A stretch of DNA of 59,150 nt from Elainella sp. Prado103 (GCA_025454395.1 JALOOM010000012.1:1-59150); one strand, 5' to 3'; shown: positions 18,490 to 27,832, counted from the first letter of the stretch. A program made the numbers and translations. Notes: generated by a model from the sequence alone, not told the origin.

Positions 18490-18511
18490 TTTTTCTGAGC
18501 GCTCAGAAAAA
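18490..18511. promoter_or_regulatory. 22-bp perfect palindrome, possible operator
   Basis: The sequence TTTTTCTGAGC followed by its exact complement GCTCAGAAAAA forms an 11-bp perfect inverted repeat with no spacer. It lies between the divergent peroxiredoxin and debranching-enzyme genes, about 165 bases upstream of the former. A dimeric regulator site is plausible; a hairpin with a T-tract is also possible. Confidence 0.5.
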
Positions 18512-18530
18512 CGTGGATGGTTTGATCTTG

Positions 18531-18615
18531 GCAATCCAGTCTGAAGCAATCCAGTCTGAAGCAATCCAGTCTGAAGCAATCCAGTCTGAAGCAATCCAGT
18601 CTGAAGCAATCCAGT
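18531..18615. repeat. 15-bp tandem repeat, 5.7 copies
   Basis: The unit GCAATCCAGTCTGAA is perfectly repeated five times with a partial sixth. All frames across it are open, which produces spurious repetitive ORFs. It ends just before the possible GTG start of the debranching-enzyme frame. Confidence 0.94.
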
Positions 18616-18738
18616 TCTGACGTGAACGCCACCGCAGTGCTTGCCGAATCAGGAGAGTCGCTGGTACATTGCACGAATCAGCCATTCATCAGTCCATTCA
18701 TTGGGCCATTATCGGTAGGGGGTGCTGAAACATCACAC

Positions 18739-20958
18739 ATGGAAAATATTGATACGAGAGAGTGGCTCCTCACCAATGGATTGGGCAGCTTTGCCAGTGG
18801 TACCCTCTGCGATGCCCATACCAGGACTTATCACGGTTGGTTGATTGCGGCCCTTGATCCACCGGGTCAGCGAACATTGTTGCTAGCTCGCCTGGATGCC
18901 ACGATCGACATTGCAGGTCAGTCTCGCCCTTTAGGAGTCAATTTTTGGCGCAGTGGATCGATCGCACCTGAAGGGTATCGACTGCTGCAATCATTTCAAT
19001 CAGAACCGACTCCTACCTGGATTTGGGGACAAGCTGACTGGCAACTGACTCGTCGGTTATTCATGCCCCACGGGTTAGCAGATGAGCAGCCTGCCCCGTT
19101 TTGTCATCGGTTATTAGTGCAGTATCAGTACCAGGGGAGTCAACCTGCTGTCCTTGATCTAAGACCGATGATTGCCGATCGAATCTTCCACTACCAGCAG
19201 CAAGCTCGCACCGATTTGCATTTTGAGCAACGAGTCACTGGGAACCAGGTAGAATTTCAAGCCCTGCAAGCCCTGAAGTTAGGCACGCCTTGGCGGTTAA
19301 GTTGGTCAACGGGAACCTATATCATGGATGGTCTGTGGTATTGGGATTACCGCTACCCGGAAGAAACCCAGCGTGGACTATCGGATACGGAAGATCTCTA
19401 TAGTCCAGGTTGTTTGAGGGTGGCTTTACAGCCTGGAGAGTCAGTGACTTTGCAGGCGGAGGTGGGTGATCTGACAGCAGATCAGTCTGAAGCTTCCGGC
19501 GATCGAATATCAGGCGATCGAGTATCAGGCGATCGAGTATCAGGCGATCGTTTAGTTTTGACTCCCGATTACTTCGATCGCGCCTTGTCCGCAGAGGAAC
19601 AACGATTAGCCCGGATATTTGCTGGGATCCAACAACCGGATACCCCGCCAGCATCATCTTTGACCTCAGATTCAGGATCCACACTTCCAGCGGATCTCAA
19701 TCCTATTTCTAATTCCCTACCTCCTGGGTCATCTTCGGCTTCTGGTCGATCGAATGCACTTTTCAAACAACTGCTCAAAGCTGGCGATCAATTTATTGTT
19801 TACCGCGCCTCTACCCAGGGTGCTTCGATGATCGCTGGATATCCCTGGTTTAATGATTGGGGGCGGGATACGCTGATTGCGCTACCGGGCTTAACGTTAA
19901 CCACACAACGCTGGTCGATCGCTCAAGGGCTCCTCCGCACCTTCGGACAACATTGCCAACAAGGGCTGATTCCGAATGCTTTTCCGGATGCCGGTGCTCA
20001 GCCTTTCTATAACAGCCTGGATGCATCGCTCTGGTGGATTGAAACCCTGGGGTTATATCTGGAAGCAACGCAAGACTGGGCGTTTTTAGCCGAGCAATAT
20101 CCGGTGGTCTGGGGAATTTACAAAGGACTGATGGTCGGCACGCACTATGGCATTCGGGTGGATGCCTTTGATGGCTTAGTCACTTGGGATGCTCCTCACC
20201 TGGCCCTGACTTGGATGGATGCAGTGGTGGCTGAAGAACCAGTCACGCCCCGGCGCGGCAAACCTGTAGAGATCAACGCCCTCTGGTATTCTGCCCTGTG
20301 TTGGGCCCATCGGTGGGCAGAGCAACTGCAAGCGGAGGGTAACCCTGATCGCCTTTCCTTAGCAAATCAGGCGCGTCGATTTGCCACCCAAATTGAACAA
20401 GTCAAAGGATCCCTGCAAAAATATTGGCACCCTGCTCAAGGCTACCTCTATGACACGATTTTGCCGGATGATTCTCCCGATACCACGATCCGCCCCAATG
20501 CGGTGATTGCGCTCTCGTTGTTTCACTGTGGTTTTGCACCGTCGATCGGGCAATCTGTCTTAAAGCAGGCTCGCGATCGGTTGTTGACCCCCTATGGATT
20601 GCGCTCCCTTGATCCAGCCGATCCCAATTACGTCAGGCGCTACCAGGGAGGCATCTGGCAACGCGATCGAGCCTACCATCAAGGAACCGTCTGGCCTTGG
20701 CTGATTGGCTCCTTTTTACGGGCTTGGCAGCGCTTTTATCCTCAAGAGCCGCTCCCCTTTGACTGGCAGCCCCTCCTCGATCATCTCCAGCAGGAAGCTT
20801 GTCTGGGTTCGATCTCGGAAATGTTTGATGGTGATACTCCCCATTTGCCCAAAGGTGCGATCGCCCAAGCTTGGTCAGTTGCAGAAGTCATTCGACACTA
20901 CAATGGGGCAGCAGAAATACAAAAGGATGAATATAAAATTCAGAGGGGAGATACCTAA
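18739..20958 (+). CDS. Amylo-alpha-1,6-glucosidase / glycogen debranching-type enzyme
   Basis: The N-terminal domain starts DTREWLLTNGLGSFASGTL, with THTRTYHGWLIAA-like sequence, typical of GDE_N. The C-terminal (alpha/alpha)6 catalytic domain begins near YPWFNDWGRDTLIALPGL (about residue 370), with VTWDAPHLALTWMD, KPVEINALWYSALCW and YHQGTVWPWLIGSF further on. The enzyme should hydrolyse alpha-1,6 branches or related glucosides in glycogen metabolism. I prefer ATG 18739; a GTG at 18622 is in frame but adds 39 residues unlike the family. A repeat insertion of SGDR(I/V) units lies between the domains, followed by a Ser/Pro-rich linker. Confidence 0.9.
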   Translation: MENIDTREWLLTNGLGSFASGTLCDAHTRTYHGWLIAALDPPGQRTLLLARLDATIDIAGQSRPLGVNFWRSGSIAPEGYRLLQSFQSEPTPTWIWGQADWQLTRRLFMPHGLADEQPAPFCHRLLVQYQYQGSQPAVLDLRPMIADRIFHYQQQARTDLHFEQRVTGNQVEFQALQALKLGTPWRLSWSTGTYIMDGLWYWDYRYPEETQRGLSDTEDLYSPGCLRVALQPGESVTLQAEVGDLTADQSEASGDRISGDRVSGDRVSGDRLVLTPDYFDRALSAEEQRLARIFAGIQQPDTPPASSLTSDSGSTLPADLNPISNSLPPGSSSASGRSNALFKQLLKAGDQFIVYRASTQGASMIAGYPWFNDWGRDTLIALPGLTLTTQRWSIAQGLLRTFGQHCQQGLIPNAFPDAGAQPFYNSLDASLWWIETLGLYLEATQDWAFLAEQYPVVWGIYKGLMVGTHYGIRVDAFDGLVTWDAPHLALTWMDAVVAEEPVTPRRGKPVEINALWYSALCWAHRWAEQLQAEGNPDRLSLANQARRFATQIEQVKGSLQKYWHPAQGYLYDTILPDDSPDTTIRPNAVIALSLFHCGFAPSIGQSVLKQARDRLLTPYGLRSLDPADPNYVRRYQGGIWQRDRAYHQGTVWPWLIGSFLRAWQRFYPQEPLPFDWQPLLDHLQQEACLGSISEMFDGDTPHLPKGAIAQAWSVAEVIRHYNGAAEIQKDEYKIQRGDT
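19498..19555 (+). repeat. In-frame 15-bp tandem repeat inside the debranching-enzyme gene
   Basis: The unit GGCGATCGAGTATCA, containing a HIP1-like core, is repeated about four times and adds SGDR(I/V) to the protein four times. The 15-base length keeps the frame. It sits in the linker between the N-terminal and catalytic domains. Confidence 0.9.
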
Positions 20959-21169
20959 TCCGTAATCAGGTGAATCTCGATCGGGGAACTATCATGGGTT
21001 GTCAATCGGTTGTTAATGGGCGGGAGGAGTTGATTTAACATCCAATTGAGAAGAGAATTCGAGATGAAATCAATTTTGTTCACCTGCTGTTCACCGATTT
21101 TGCACGATGAACCCCTATACTACGCCTCTCTCGATCTTATTTTGAATCGCGTTGAATCCAGGGAAAATC

Positions 21170-23830
21170 ATGTCATATTTCGCTTTCGATGATAATAACG
21201 GACGAAAGTCGTTTGAGTTACCAGGGGCGAGACCCCATTACAATCCCGATCGTCCTGGACAAGTCGAACATATTTTCCTGGATCTCCAGTTGGATATTCC
21301 TCATCAGTCCTATACCGGGGTTTGTCAGATTCGTCTAAATCCAGTTAAACAGATTAGTCGGTTGACACTAGACGCAGTCAATCTTCAGATTCAAACGGTC
21401 ACCATTGATGGGCTGTCTCAACGGTTTGACTATGATGGAGAACAGCTACAAATTCAGGTGCAACCCATCGCACCAGCGGCAAAGGCGATCACGATCGCGA
21501 TCGAATATCAGGTCGAAAAACCCCAACGTGGGCTCTATTTCATTGGGCCTGATGCCCATTATCCTCAAAAGCCGGTGCAGGTCTGGACCCAGGGTGAAGA
21601 TGAAGATTCTCGTTACTGGTTTCCTTGCTTCGACTATCCCGGACAATTAGCCACCTCAGAGATTCGAGTACAGGTGCCCCAGCCCTACCGAGCGATTTCC
21701 AATGGTGAGCTGGTGAGTGTCACGACGGCGGCAGATACGGTGACCTATCACTGGCTGCAAAAGGAGGTGCATCCGACCTACCTGATGACGTTAGCGGTTG
21801 GAGACTTTGCGGAACTGCGGGATGAATGGCAAGGCAAACCTGTGACCTACTATGTCGAAAAAGGACGAGAGGCAGATGCCCGCCGCACCATGGGTAAAAC
21901 GCCGCAAATGATCGAGTTTTTCAGTCAGACCTATGGTTATCCCTATCCTTTTCCTAAATATGCTCAGGTTTGTGTTGATGATTTTATCTTCGGCGGTATG
22001 GAAAATACCTCCACAACGCTGTTAACCGATCGCTGTTTATTGGATGAACGAGCCGCCTTAGATAATCGCAATGCTGAAAGTTTAGTGGCGCATGAACTGG
22101 CTCACCAATGGTTTGGTGATTTGGTCGTGATTAAGCACTGGTCTCATGCTTGGATCAAAGAAGGGATGGCTTCCTATGCCGAAGTGTTGTGGGTCAATCA
22201 CTGTTACGGGCAGCAAGAGGCAGCCTACTATATGTTAGGTGAGGCGCGTAGCTACCTGAGTGAAGACCGATCGCGCTATCGTCGGCCGATCGTCACCCAT
22301 ATTTACCGAGAGGCGATCGAGCTGTACGATCGACATCTCTATGAGAAGGGAGCCTGTGTCTATCACATGATTCGGGCAGAATTGGGGGATGAGCTGTTTT
22401 TTAAAGCTATCCAGACCTTTGTTAACACCCATGCTCACAAAACAGTGGAAACGGTTGATCTTTTACGAGCGATCGAACAATCGACCGGACGTAATCTGCA
22501 ATTTTTGTTTGACCAATATGTTTTCCGGGGCGGACATCCAGACTATAAAGTGGCCTATGCCTGGGATGGAGACAGCCAGCTTGCGAAAATCACCGTGACC
22601 CAAACCCAAGCCCAACCGGGTGATCACCGTCCAAACAGCGGGTTATTTGATCTGAAAATTTCGATCGGGTTTGGCTATCGTCAAGCAATCGATCAGGATA
22701 GTGATCAGGGTAATAATCAGGGTAATAATCCACCTAAATCTACCGTTCCAGTAACTCTACAAACATTCACTGTTCGTATTCATGAGTATGAGCAGAGTTT
22801 CTATTTTCCATTAGCAGACAAGCCTCACTTTATCAGTTTTGACGTTGGCAATGCTTATCTCAAAACAGTCACGCTGGAATATCCTATGGCTGAACTGAAA
22901 GCTCAACTTCAACTCGATCCTGATCCGGTTGCTCGCATTTACGCTGCCGAGGCGATCGCCAAAAAAGGCGGGTTAGAAGCAGTACGCGCCCTGGAAACGG
23001 CTTTAACTCAAGAGGCATTTTGGGCAGTGCGAGCAGAGGTGGCTGAGCAATTAGGTACGATTAAGCTCGACCAAGCGATTACGGCCTTAAAACAAGGGCT
23101 GACCGATCCAGAAGCACGAGTGCGGCGATCGGTAGTCAACATCCTGGCGGAGACGAAAACTTGCGATGGCTTTGCTGCCTTACAACCCATTGCGACTCAA
23201 GGTGATCCTAGTTACTACGTAGAGGCTGCGGCTCTTTCTGGGCTGGGCAAACTGGCCGCTAGTTTGGTCGATCGGCTAGACACTGATCCACTGCTGCAAC
23301 TTTACCGCCAGGTACTCACCGAACGATCGGGCTGGAACGAAACCGTCCGCAGTGGGGTGATGACGGGATTAAGCCAGTTGAAAACTTCAGAAGCCGCATT
23401 AAATCTCATCCTGGAGCATACGATCGCTGGTACACCTCAACCCTTACGGTTAGCGGCTATCCGAGCCCTCGGCGCAATTTCGACGGGCCAATCGTCCGCC
23501 AATTTGGAACGAATTTTAGGTCGGCTCGGTGAACTATCACGGGAATCTTTCTTCTTAACCCAGGTTTCTACAGTCACGGCCCTGGGGCAAATGGAAACGG
23601 CCAAAGCGATCACCCTCTTGAGTGAGTTGAGTGAGCAAACTCCTGATGGACGAGTGCGCCGCATGGCAGAGGAAGCAGTTCAACGAGTGCAAAAGGCGAT
23701 CAAGTCTGATCAAGCAATCAGTCAATTGCGGGAGGAGATCGATCAGCTTAAGCAAGACAACCGGGAATTGCGCAGTCGGCTGGAAGAGTTAGAAGCCAAA
23801 GCCAAATCGGAGTCTGTGGCTCAGAACTAG
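21170..23830 (+). CDS. M1-family aminopeptidase with C-terminal HEAT-like repeats
   Basis: This is an M1 zinc aminopeptidase. GGMENTSTT is the substrate-binding GxMEN motif, and VAHELAHQWFGDLV (about residue 307) with the downstream WIKEGMASY gives the HExxH-18-E zinc site. After the peptidase domains, about 280 residues form helical HEAT-like repeats (ARIYAAEAIAKKGGLEAVRAL, VRRSVVNILAE). A coiled coil ends the protein (LREEIDQLKQDNRELRSRLEEL). It should remove N-terminal residues from peptides; the HEAT part may bind partners or close the active site. I prefer ATG 21170 over a TTG six codons earlier. A polar insert (DQGNNQGNN) precedes the repeats. Confidence 0.93.
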   Translation: MSYFAFDDNNGRKSFELPGARPHYNPDRPGQVEHIFLDLQLDIPHQSYTGVCQIRLNPVKQISRLTLDAVNLQIQTVTIDGLSQRFDYDGEQLQIQVQPIAPAAKAITIAIEYQVEKPQRGLYFIGPDAHYPQKPVQVWTQGEDEDSRYWFPCFDYPGQLATSEIRVQVPQPYRAISNGELVSVTTAADTVTYHWLQKEVHPTYLMTLAVGDFAELRDEWQGKPVTYYVEKGREADARRTMGKTPQMIEFFSQTYGYPYPFPKYAQVCVDDFIFGGMENTSTTLLTDRCLLDERAALDNRNAESLVAHELAHQWFGDLVVIKHWSHAWIKEGMASYAEVLWVNHCYGQQEAAYYMLGEARSYLSEDRSRYRRPIVTHIYREAIELYDRHLYEKGACVYHMIRAELGDELFFKAIQTFVNTHAHKTVETVDLLRAIEQSTGRNLQFLFDQYVFRGGHPDYKVAYAWDGDSQLAKITVTQTQAQPGDHRPNSGLFDLKISIGFGYRQAIDQDSDQGNNQGNNPPKSTVPVTLQTFTVRIHEYEQSFYFPLADKPHFISFDVGNAYLKTVTLEYPMAELKAQLQLDPDPVARIYAAEAIAKKGGLEAVRALETALTQEAFWAVRAEVAEQLGTIKLDQAITALKQGLTDPEARVRRSVVNILAETKTCDGFAALQPIATQGDPSYYVEAAALSGLGKLAASLVDRLDTDPLLQLYRQVLTERSGWNETVRSGVMTGLSQLKTSEAALNLILEHTIAGTPQPLRLAAIRALGAISTGQSSANLERILGRLGELSRESFFLTQVSTVTALGQMETAKAITLLSELSEQTPDGRVRRMAEEAVQRVQKAIKSDQAISQLREEIDQLKQDNRELRSRLEELEAKAKSESVAQN

Positions 23831-23843
23831 CTGGCTCGTCTGA

Positions 23844-24512
23844 TTAGACCAATCCCACGCTTAAGGTGGCCAGTAAAGCGGCCACTTTTTGTAGATCTTT
23901 TTGCCCCGGAGCCAACTCTACGCCACTGGATACATCGATCCCATGGGGCATCACCCATTGCAAGGCCTGTTGCACATTCTGGGCGGTAATTCCACCAGCT
24001 AGCCACCAAGGGCAGTCGGGGCGAAACTGTTGCAACCTTTCCCAAGCGATCACATGGCCCGTTCCCCCATATTGCCCCGGATCAACTGCTTTGGGATCAT
24101 AAGCATCTAGTAGCAAACTATCTACGATCGACTGATAGGGGCGGGTTTGTTCAAGCTGTTGGGGATCGCGAACTCGAAAGGCTTTAATCAGGGATAACTC
24201 AGGCAACTCTTGCCGCAATTGCCGACAAAATTCAGGTGATTCATGCCCATGGAGTTGTACGCCCGTTAAGCCTGCGATCGATACCACCTGCTGAATCTCA
24301 GACAGAGTAGCATCCACAAATACCCCAATCCGGTCTATGGGTTGCTCCCAGAGCCCCCGGACGATCGCTTGCAGTTGGAGCGGAGCAATATAACGAGGAG
24401 ATTGGGGGACACAAATAAACCCAAGGGTCATGATACCCAACTCAACAATAGCTTGAGCTTGATCAAGCTGGGTAATGCCACAAATTTTGACCCGGATGTC
24501 AGCCTGTTTCAT
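23844..24512 (-). CDS. trpF: Phosphoribosylanthranilate isomerase
   Basis: TrpF catalyses the Amadori rearrangement of phosphoribosylanthranilate in tryptophan synthesis. Motifs visible are VKICGITQLDQAQA (catalytic Cys), GVQLHGHE, LLDAYDPKAVDPGQYGGTGHVIAWE (catalytic Asp) and PWWLAGGITAQNVQQAL (phosphate-binding). ATG 24512 gives 222 residues; an upstream ATG at 24542 would add ten. The gene stands apart from other trp genes, as is common in cyanobacteria. It is convergent with the aminopeptidase gene, 13 bases apart, and divergent from psaK. Confidence 0.95.
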   Translation of the reverse strand: MKQADIRVKICGITQLDQAQAIVELGIMTLGFICVPQSPRYIAPLQLQAIVRGLWEQPIDRIGVFVDATLSEIQQVVSIAGLTGVQLHGHESPEFCRQLRQELPELSLIKAFRVRDPQQLEQTRPYQSIVDSLLLDAYDPKAVDPGQYGGTGHVIAWERLQQFRPDCPWWLAGGITAQNVQQALQWVMPHGIDVSSGVELAPGQKDLQKVAALLATLSVGLV

Positions 24513-24648
24513 AGGGGAAAGATTGCAGTTTGTATCGAACAAATCATACGATTGTTAACTCTTCAAACAAAACTCGGTTAATCTAGCATCTTTTTTTATA
24601 ATTCTCAGTATTTCTAGAAAATACTATCAACAATAGGAGCATAAGACC

Positions 24649-24924
24649 TTGCTATCCCTTTTGCTATCCCCAACCTTGATGGCGACTGCCCGCACCACTG
24701 AGTGGAGCCCATCAGTTGGGTTGATTATGATCACCTGCAATCTATTCGCGATCGCGATCGGCTACTATGCGATCCAAAAGCGTGGCGTTGGCCCAAAACT
24801 GCCGGTTGAAATGCCCGCCATGTTTACCGGTTTTGGTTTGCCTGAATTGTTAGCTACTGCAAGCTTCGGACATATCTTAGGCGCAGGGATGATTTTGGGT
24901 TTAAGCAACGCAGGTATCCTCTAG
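24649..24924 (+). CDS. psaK: Photosystem I reaction center subunit PsaK
   Basis: The 91-residue protein has two membrane helices: VGLIMITCNLFAIAIGYYAI and LLATASFGHILGAGMILGL. Between them is the conserved stromal loop QKRGVGPKLPVEMPAMFTG, and the C-terminus is LSNAGIL. PsaK is a peripheral subunit at the edge of photosystem I and holds chlorophylls. I favour the TTG start because AGGAG lies nine bases upstream; ATG at 24679 is the alternative, since the N-terminal leader is processed or variable in the family. An intrinsic terminator follows at 25011. Confidence 0.94.
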   Translation: MLSLLLSPTLMATARTTEWSPSVGLIMITCNLFAIAIGYYAIQKRGVGPKLPVEMPAMFTGFGLPELLATASFGHILGAGMILGLSNAGIL

Positions 24925-25010
24925 GCTCTTTGTCACCCAAGATGTTGCTAACCTCCGATCTCTAAACCACCTAGCGATCATAAATTTTGACGTTTTGACG
25001 AATTGATATC

Positions 25011-25051
25011 AAAACTGGGTGCAGGTAAATCCTCAGCACTCAGTTTTTTTT
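25011..25051 (+). terminator. Intrinsic terminator downstream of psaK
   Basis: AAAACTGGGTGC pairs with GCACTCAGTTTT (one G-T wobble) around a 13-base loop. The right arm continues into an unbroken run of T. The position, about 90 bases after the psaK stop, fits a single-gene transcript. Confidence 0.88.
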
Positions 25052-25127
25052 ACTCTCACTCCATGGAATAGTGGCTGGAGTAGTGGCTCTAATGGCTCTG
25101 AATTTGGCTGAATTTATCTCAATTTGG

Positions 25128-25171
25128 CTGCATGAATGGGCTGCATGGATGGGCTGCATGAATGGGCTGCA
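25128..25171. repeat. 13-bp tandem repeat, about 3.5 copies
   Basis: The unit GGGCTGCATGAAT (variant GGGCTGCATGGAT) is repeated. It lies in the 374-base gap between psaK and bicA. The remaining gap is AT-rich and presumably holds the bicA promoter, but no element is certain. Confidence 0.82.
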
Positions 25172-25298
25172 TCTTTTACGAGAAGTGCTTAACTTGACTC
25201 AATTTCCGCTTTAATAATCTATAGACTCTATTATTTTTGGAAGATCCATAGAGTTTATTCAATGCAATCTCATTCATCTGTAGGCGAGTGCAATCCTA

Positions 25299-26963
25299 AT
25301 GGAGATTCTCAATAAGATTCATTTTAGAAACTTACAAGGTGATTTGTTTGGTGGGGTTACGGCGGCTATTGTCTCTTTACCGCTAGCCCTGGCTTTCGGG
25401 GTGGCATCCGGGGCCGGGCCAGTAGCCGGTTTGTATGGTGCAGTTTGTGTCGGTCTCTTCGCAGCTCTGTTTGGTGGAACCCCAACTCTGATCTCAGAGC
25501 CAACCGGCCCGATGACTGTGGTAATGACCGCGATCGTCAGCTCTTTAACAGCGAGCAACCCAGAAAACGGATTGGCGATGGCCTTTACCGTAGTCATGTT
25601 GGCAGGGGTTTTTCAGATCTTTTTTGGTCTATTTCGACTGGGAAAGTACGTTACGTTGATGCCCTACAGCGTCATTTCAGGGTTCATGTCCGGGATTGGT
25701 GTCATCTTAATTATCCTACAAATTGCTCCTTTTCTGGGACAGAAGGCCCCCAAAGGTGGGGTTTGGGGAACGATTAGTAACCTACCCACCCTGTTAGCGA
25801 ATATTAATCCGGCGGCGGCAATTCTGGCAGCCTTAACGCTAGCGATTATTTTCTTGATGCCGAGAAAATGGAAGCGCTATGCACCACCTCAGTTAGTCGC
25901 TCTAGTGATTGGGACGATCGTTTCACTGGTGGCGTTTCCAGGGGCTAATATCGAGCGCATTGGTGAAATTCCGATGGGCTTACCCACGTTGCAAATGCCG
26001 ACCTTCACTCCTGGCCAGTTGACCATCATGCTGGTGGATGGGGTGATGCTGGGGATGCTGGGTTGTATTGATACGCTGTTGACCGCTGTGATCGCAGATA
26101 GTTTAACTCGCACTGAACATAACTCCAATAAAGAGTTGATCGGTCAAGGAATTGGGAACTTGGTTTCAGGCTTATGTGGTGGTTTGCCTGGTGCAGGTGC
26201 CACGATGGGTACGGTTGTGAACATTCAGACGGGTGCCAAGTCAGCCCTATCGGGGGTTACACGCGCTTTAATCCTGCTGATTGTGGTGTTGGGGGCGGCC
26301 AATCTGACGCGGGATATTCCGATGGCAGTGCTCGCAGGGATTGCGCTGAAGGTTGGGATTGACATTCTTGATTGGAGTTTCCTGCAACGTTCCCACAAAG
26401 TTTCGCTGAAAGGCTCGCTGATTATGTACGGCGTGCTGTTGCTGACCGTGTTTGTGGATCTGATTGTTGCGGTTGGAGTTGGGGTGTTTATTGCCAATAT
26501 TCTAACGATCGAGCGCCTCAGTGAACTCCAATCGCAAGAGGTAAAGGCAATTAGTGATACAGATGATTCGATCGTTTTGAATGAAACTGAAAAGCAATTG
26601 CTGGATCGAGCCAATGGACGGGTATTGCTGTTTTATTTGAGTGGGCCGATGATCTTTGGCGTTTCCAAGGCGATCGCTCGCACTCATAACGCGATCAAGG
26701 ATATTGATACTCTCATTCTGGATCTCAGCGATGTGCCATTGTTGGGAGTCACTGCAACCCTGGAAGTGGAAAACATGATCAAGGATGCGGTGGATAAAGG
26801 TCGAACGGTGTATGTGGTGGGAGCCGCAGGTAAGGTGCTGCGTCGGCTCCAAAAGTTTGGCATTTTGGATCAAATTCCCGCCGATCACCTGATGACCGAT
26901 CGAACCGATGCACTAAAACGGGCCGTTGCTGATTTACCGTCAAACTCGATGGCTATTAGTTGA
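25299..26963 (+). CDS. bicA: BicA-type SulP sodium/bicarbonate transporter
   Basis: A SulP transporter of 554 residues. The N-terminus MEILNKIHFRNLQGDLFGG, then AFGVASGAGPVAGLYGA and LISEPTGPMTVVM are strikingly like cyanobacterial BicA, which imports bicarbonate together with sodium at high flux and moderate affinity. About 10-14 membrane segments occupy residues 20-415. The cytoplasmic C-terminus is a STAS domain (about 430-545, VLLFYLSGPMIFGVSK, LDLSDVPLLGVTAT). It feeds the carboxysome CO2-concentrating pathway. Related SulP proteins carry sulfate; the BicA-like N-terminus makes bicarbonate more likely. Confidence 0.9.
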   Translation: MEILNKIHFRNLQGDLFGGVTAAIVSLPLALAFGVASGAGPVAGLYGAVCVGLFAALFGGTPTLISEPTGPMTVVMTAIVSSLTASNPENGLAMAFTVVMLAGVFQIFFGLFRLGKYVTLMPYSVISGFMSGIGVILIILQIAPFLGQKAPKGGVWGTISNLPTLLANINPAAAILAALTLAIIFLMPRKWKRYAPPQLVALVIGTIVSLVAFPGANIERIGEIPMGLPTLQMPTFTPGQLTIMLVDGVMLGMLGCIDTLLTAVIADSLTRTEHNSNKELIGQGIGNLVSGLCGGLPGAGATMGTVVNIQTGAKSALSGVTRALILLIVVLGAANLTRDIPMAVLAGIALKVGIDILDWSFLQRSHKVSLKGSLIMYGVLLLTVFVDLIVAVGVGVFIANILTIERLSELQSQEVKAISDTDDSIVLNETEKQLLDRANGRVLLFYLSGPMIFGVSKAIARTHNAIKDIDTLILDLSDVPLLGVTATLEVENMIKDAVDKGRTVYVVGAAGKVLRRLQKFGILDQIPADHLMTDRTDALKRAVADLPSNSMAIS

Positions 26964-27013
26964 GAAATCTACTCATTGAGAATTGGCTAGTCGGGTTCTG
27001 ACCTGGATGCAGC

Positions 27014-27126
27014 GCTTAGTCCACGGATCTTAGTCCACAGACCCTAGTCAACAGACCTTAGTCCACGGATCTTAGTCCACGGATCTTAGTCCACGGATCT
27101 TAGTCCACGGATCTTAGTCCACAGAC
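27014..27126. repeat. 14-bp tandem repeat, about 8 copies
   Basis: The unit CTTAGTCCACGGAT is repeated about eight times, with variants such as CCTAGTCAACAGAC in the second and third copies. The right end of the array overlaps the 3' end of the leftward small gene, and a repeat unit supplies that gene's TAA stop. Confidence 0.92.
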
Positions 27127-27338
27127 AATGGAGCCTGTTTGCTGGGGGGCTCAACCCTGGTCGGAAGCCTGGTCGGTTCGCAGCGAGCCCAAGATGCAAC
27201 GACGAGCCCTCCTAGGATTGCCCCAATCAAAAAAAGCCAGATATGGGATGGGTGGAGTGAACAGAGGAGGCGGCGATCGCCCCCATAAATGTGAACTGCC
27301 CATCCCTCATTAATGTCAATTTGCTCACTCTGTCTCAT
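27114..27338 (-). CDS. Small single-pass membrane protein
   Basis: A 74-residue protein starts at ATG 27338 (MRQSEQIDINEGWAVHIYGG); the frame also continues to 27413. A hydrophobic segment, PSHIWLFLIGAILGGLVVAS, lies in the middle. It is followed by a basic, proline-rich tail (PTRLPTRVEPPSK). The stop codon comes from the adjoining 14-bp array, so the natural C-terminus may have been altered by repeat expansion. No family is recognised. The membrane segment and codon use give moderate support only. Confidence 0.45.
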   Translation of the reverse strand: MRQSEQIDINEGWAVHIYGGDRRLLCSLHPSHIWLFLIGAILGGLVVASWARCEPTRLPTRVEPPSKQAPLSVD

Positions 27339-27413
27339 TATTGATCTCCCGTCCATTCTAGATGATGTCAATCGTGTTTCTGAAAATTGCGTTGCTGAGT
27401 ACAGCCATCTCAC

Positions 27414-27832
27414 CCCAAATCATTCAGCACCATAATTTATGTTTAAATAACATTATAAAAATATGAAGATGGAAATTGATTGGAGGTATAGCTGACTCTA
27501 GGATTACCATTGAAATAACCATGTCGCCCTAGTTATGTTCGGTAAGTCTATTCCTTGAACTATAGAAATTTACTGAGCCAAACGCAATATACTGCGAACT
27601 CAAATTTATTGTATAAGCGATAGGATTTTTTGATGAGTATCACAGTTCAAGGCATAGGGAGCTTTTATCCACAAATTTCCTGTCCATAAATTTCCCACCC
27701 ACAAAAAAGGTGGAGAATTGCTCCCCCACCTGGTTCGATTCCACTATTGCGAGTTCCATTTAGCTCTGCTTGCTAGTTGCCTCTATCAATCTCCATCGTT
27801 ACGATTGAATATGTTAAGGCAAGAACGGTTGA
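27414..27832. other. AT-rich intergenic region
   Basis: About 420 bases without a gene-like frame. It contains the terminator of the leftward gene at 27833 and, further left, AT-rich sequence likely to hold the promoter of the small membrane protein gene. Confidence 0.5.
27703..27731 (-). terminator. Intrinsic terminator of the leftward hypothetical gene
   Basis: Read leftwards, AGGTGGGGGAG loops through CAATT to CTCCACCT and runs into six T. The stem tolerates a small bulge. It sits about 100 bases after the stop at 27833. Confidence 0.75.

Noticed and set aside
18418-18685. Overlapping frames with repeated LLQTG or DWIAS peptides
   Set aside because: They are created by the 15-bp array, which is open in all frames.
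27700-27760. A GGTTCGATTCC string resembling a tRNA T-loop
   Set aside because: Flanking bases do not form a T-stem, and no anticodon or acceptor stem is found; the DNA is better explained by the terminator beside it.
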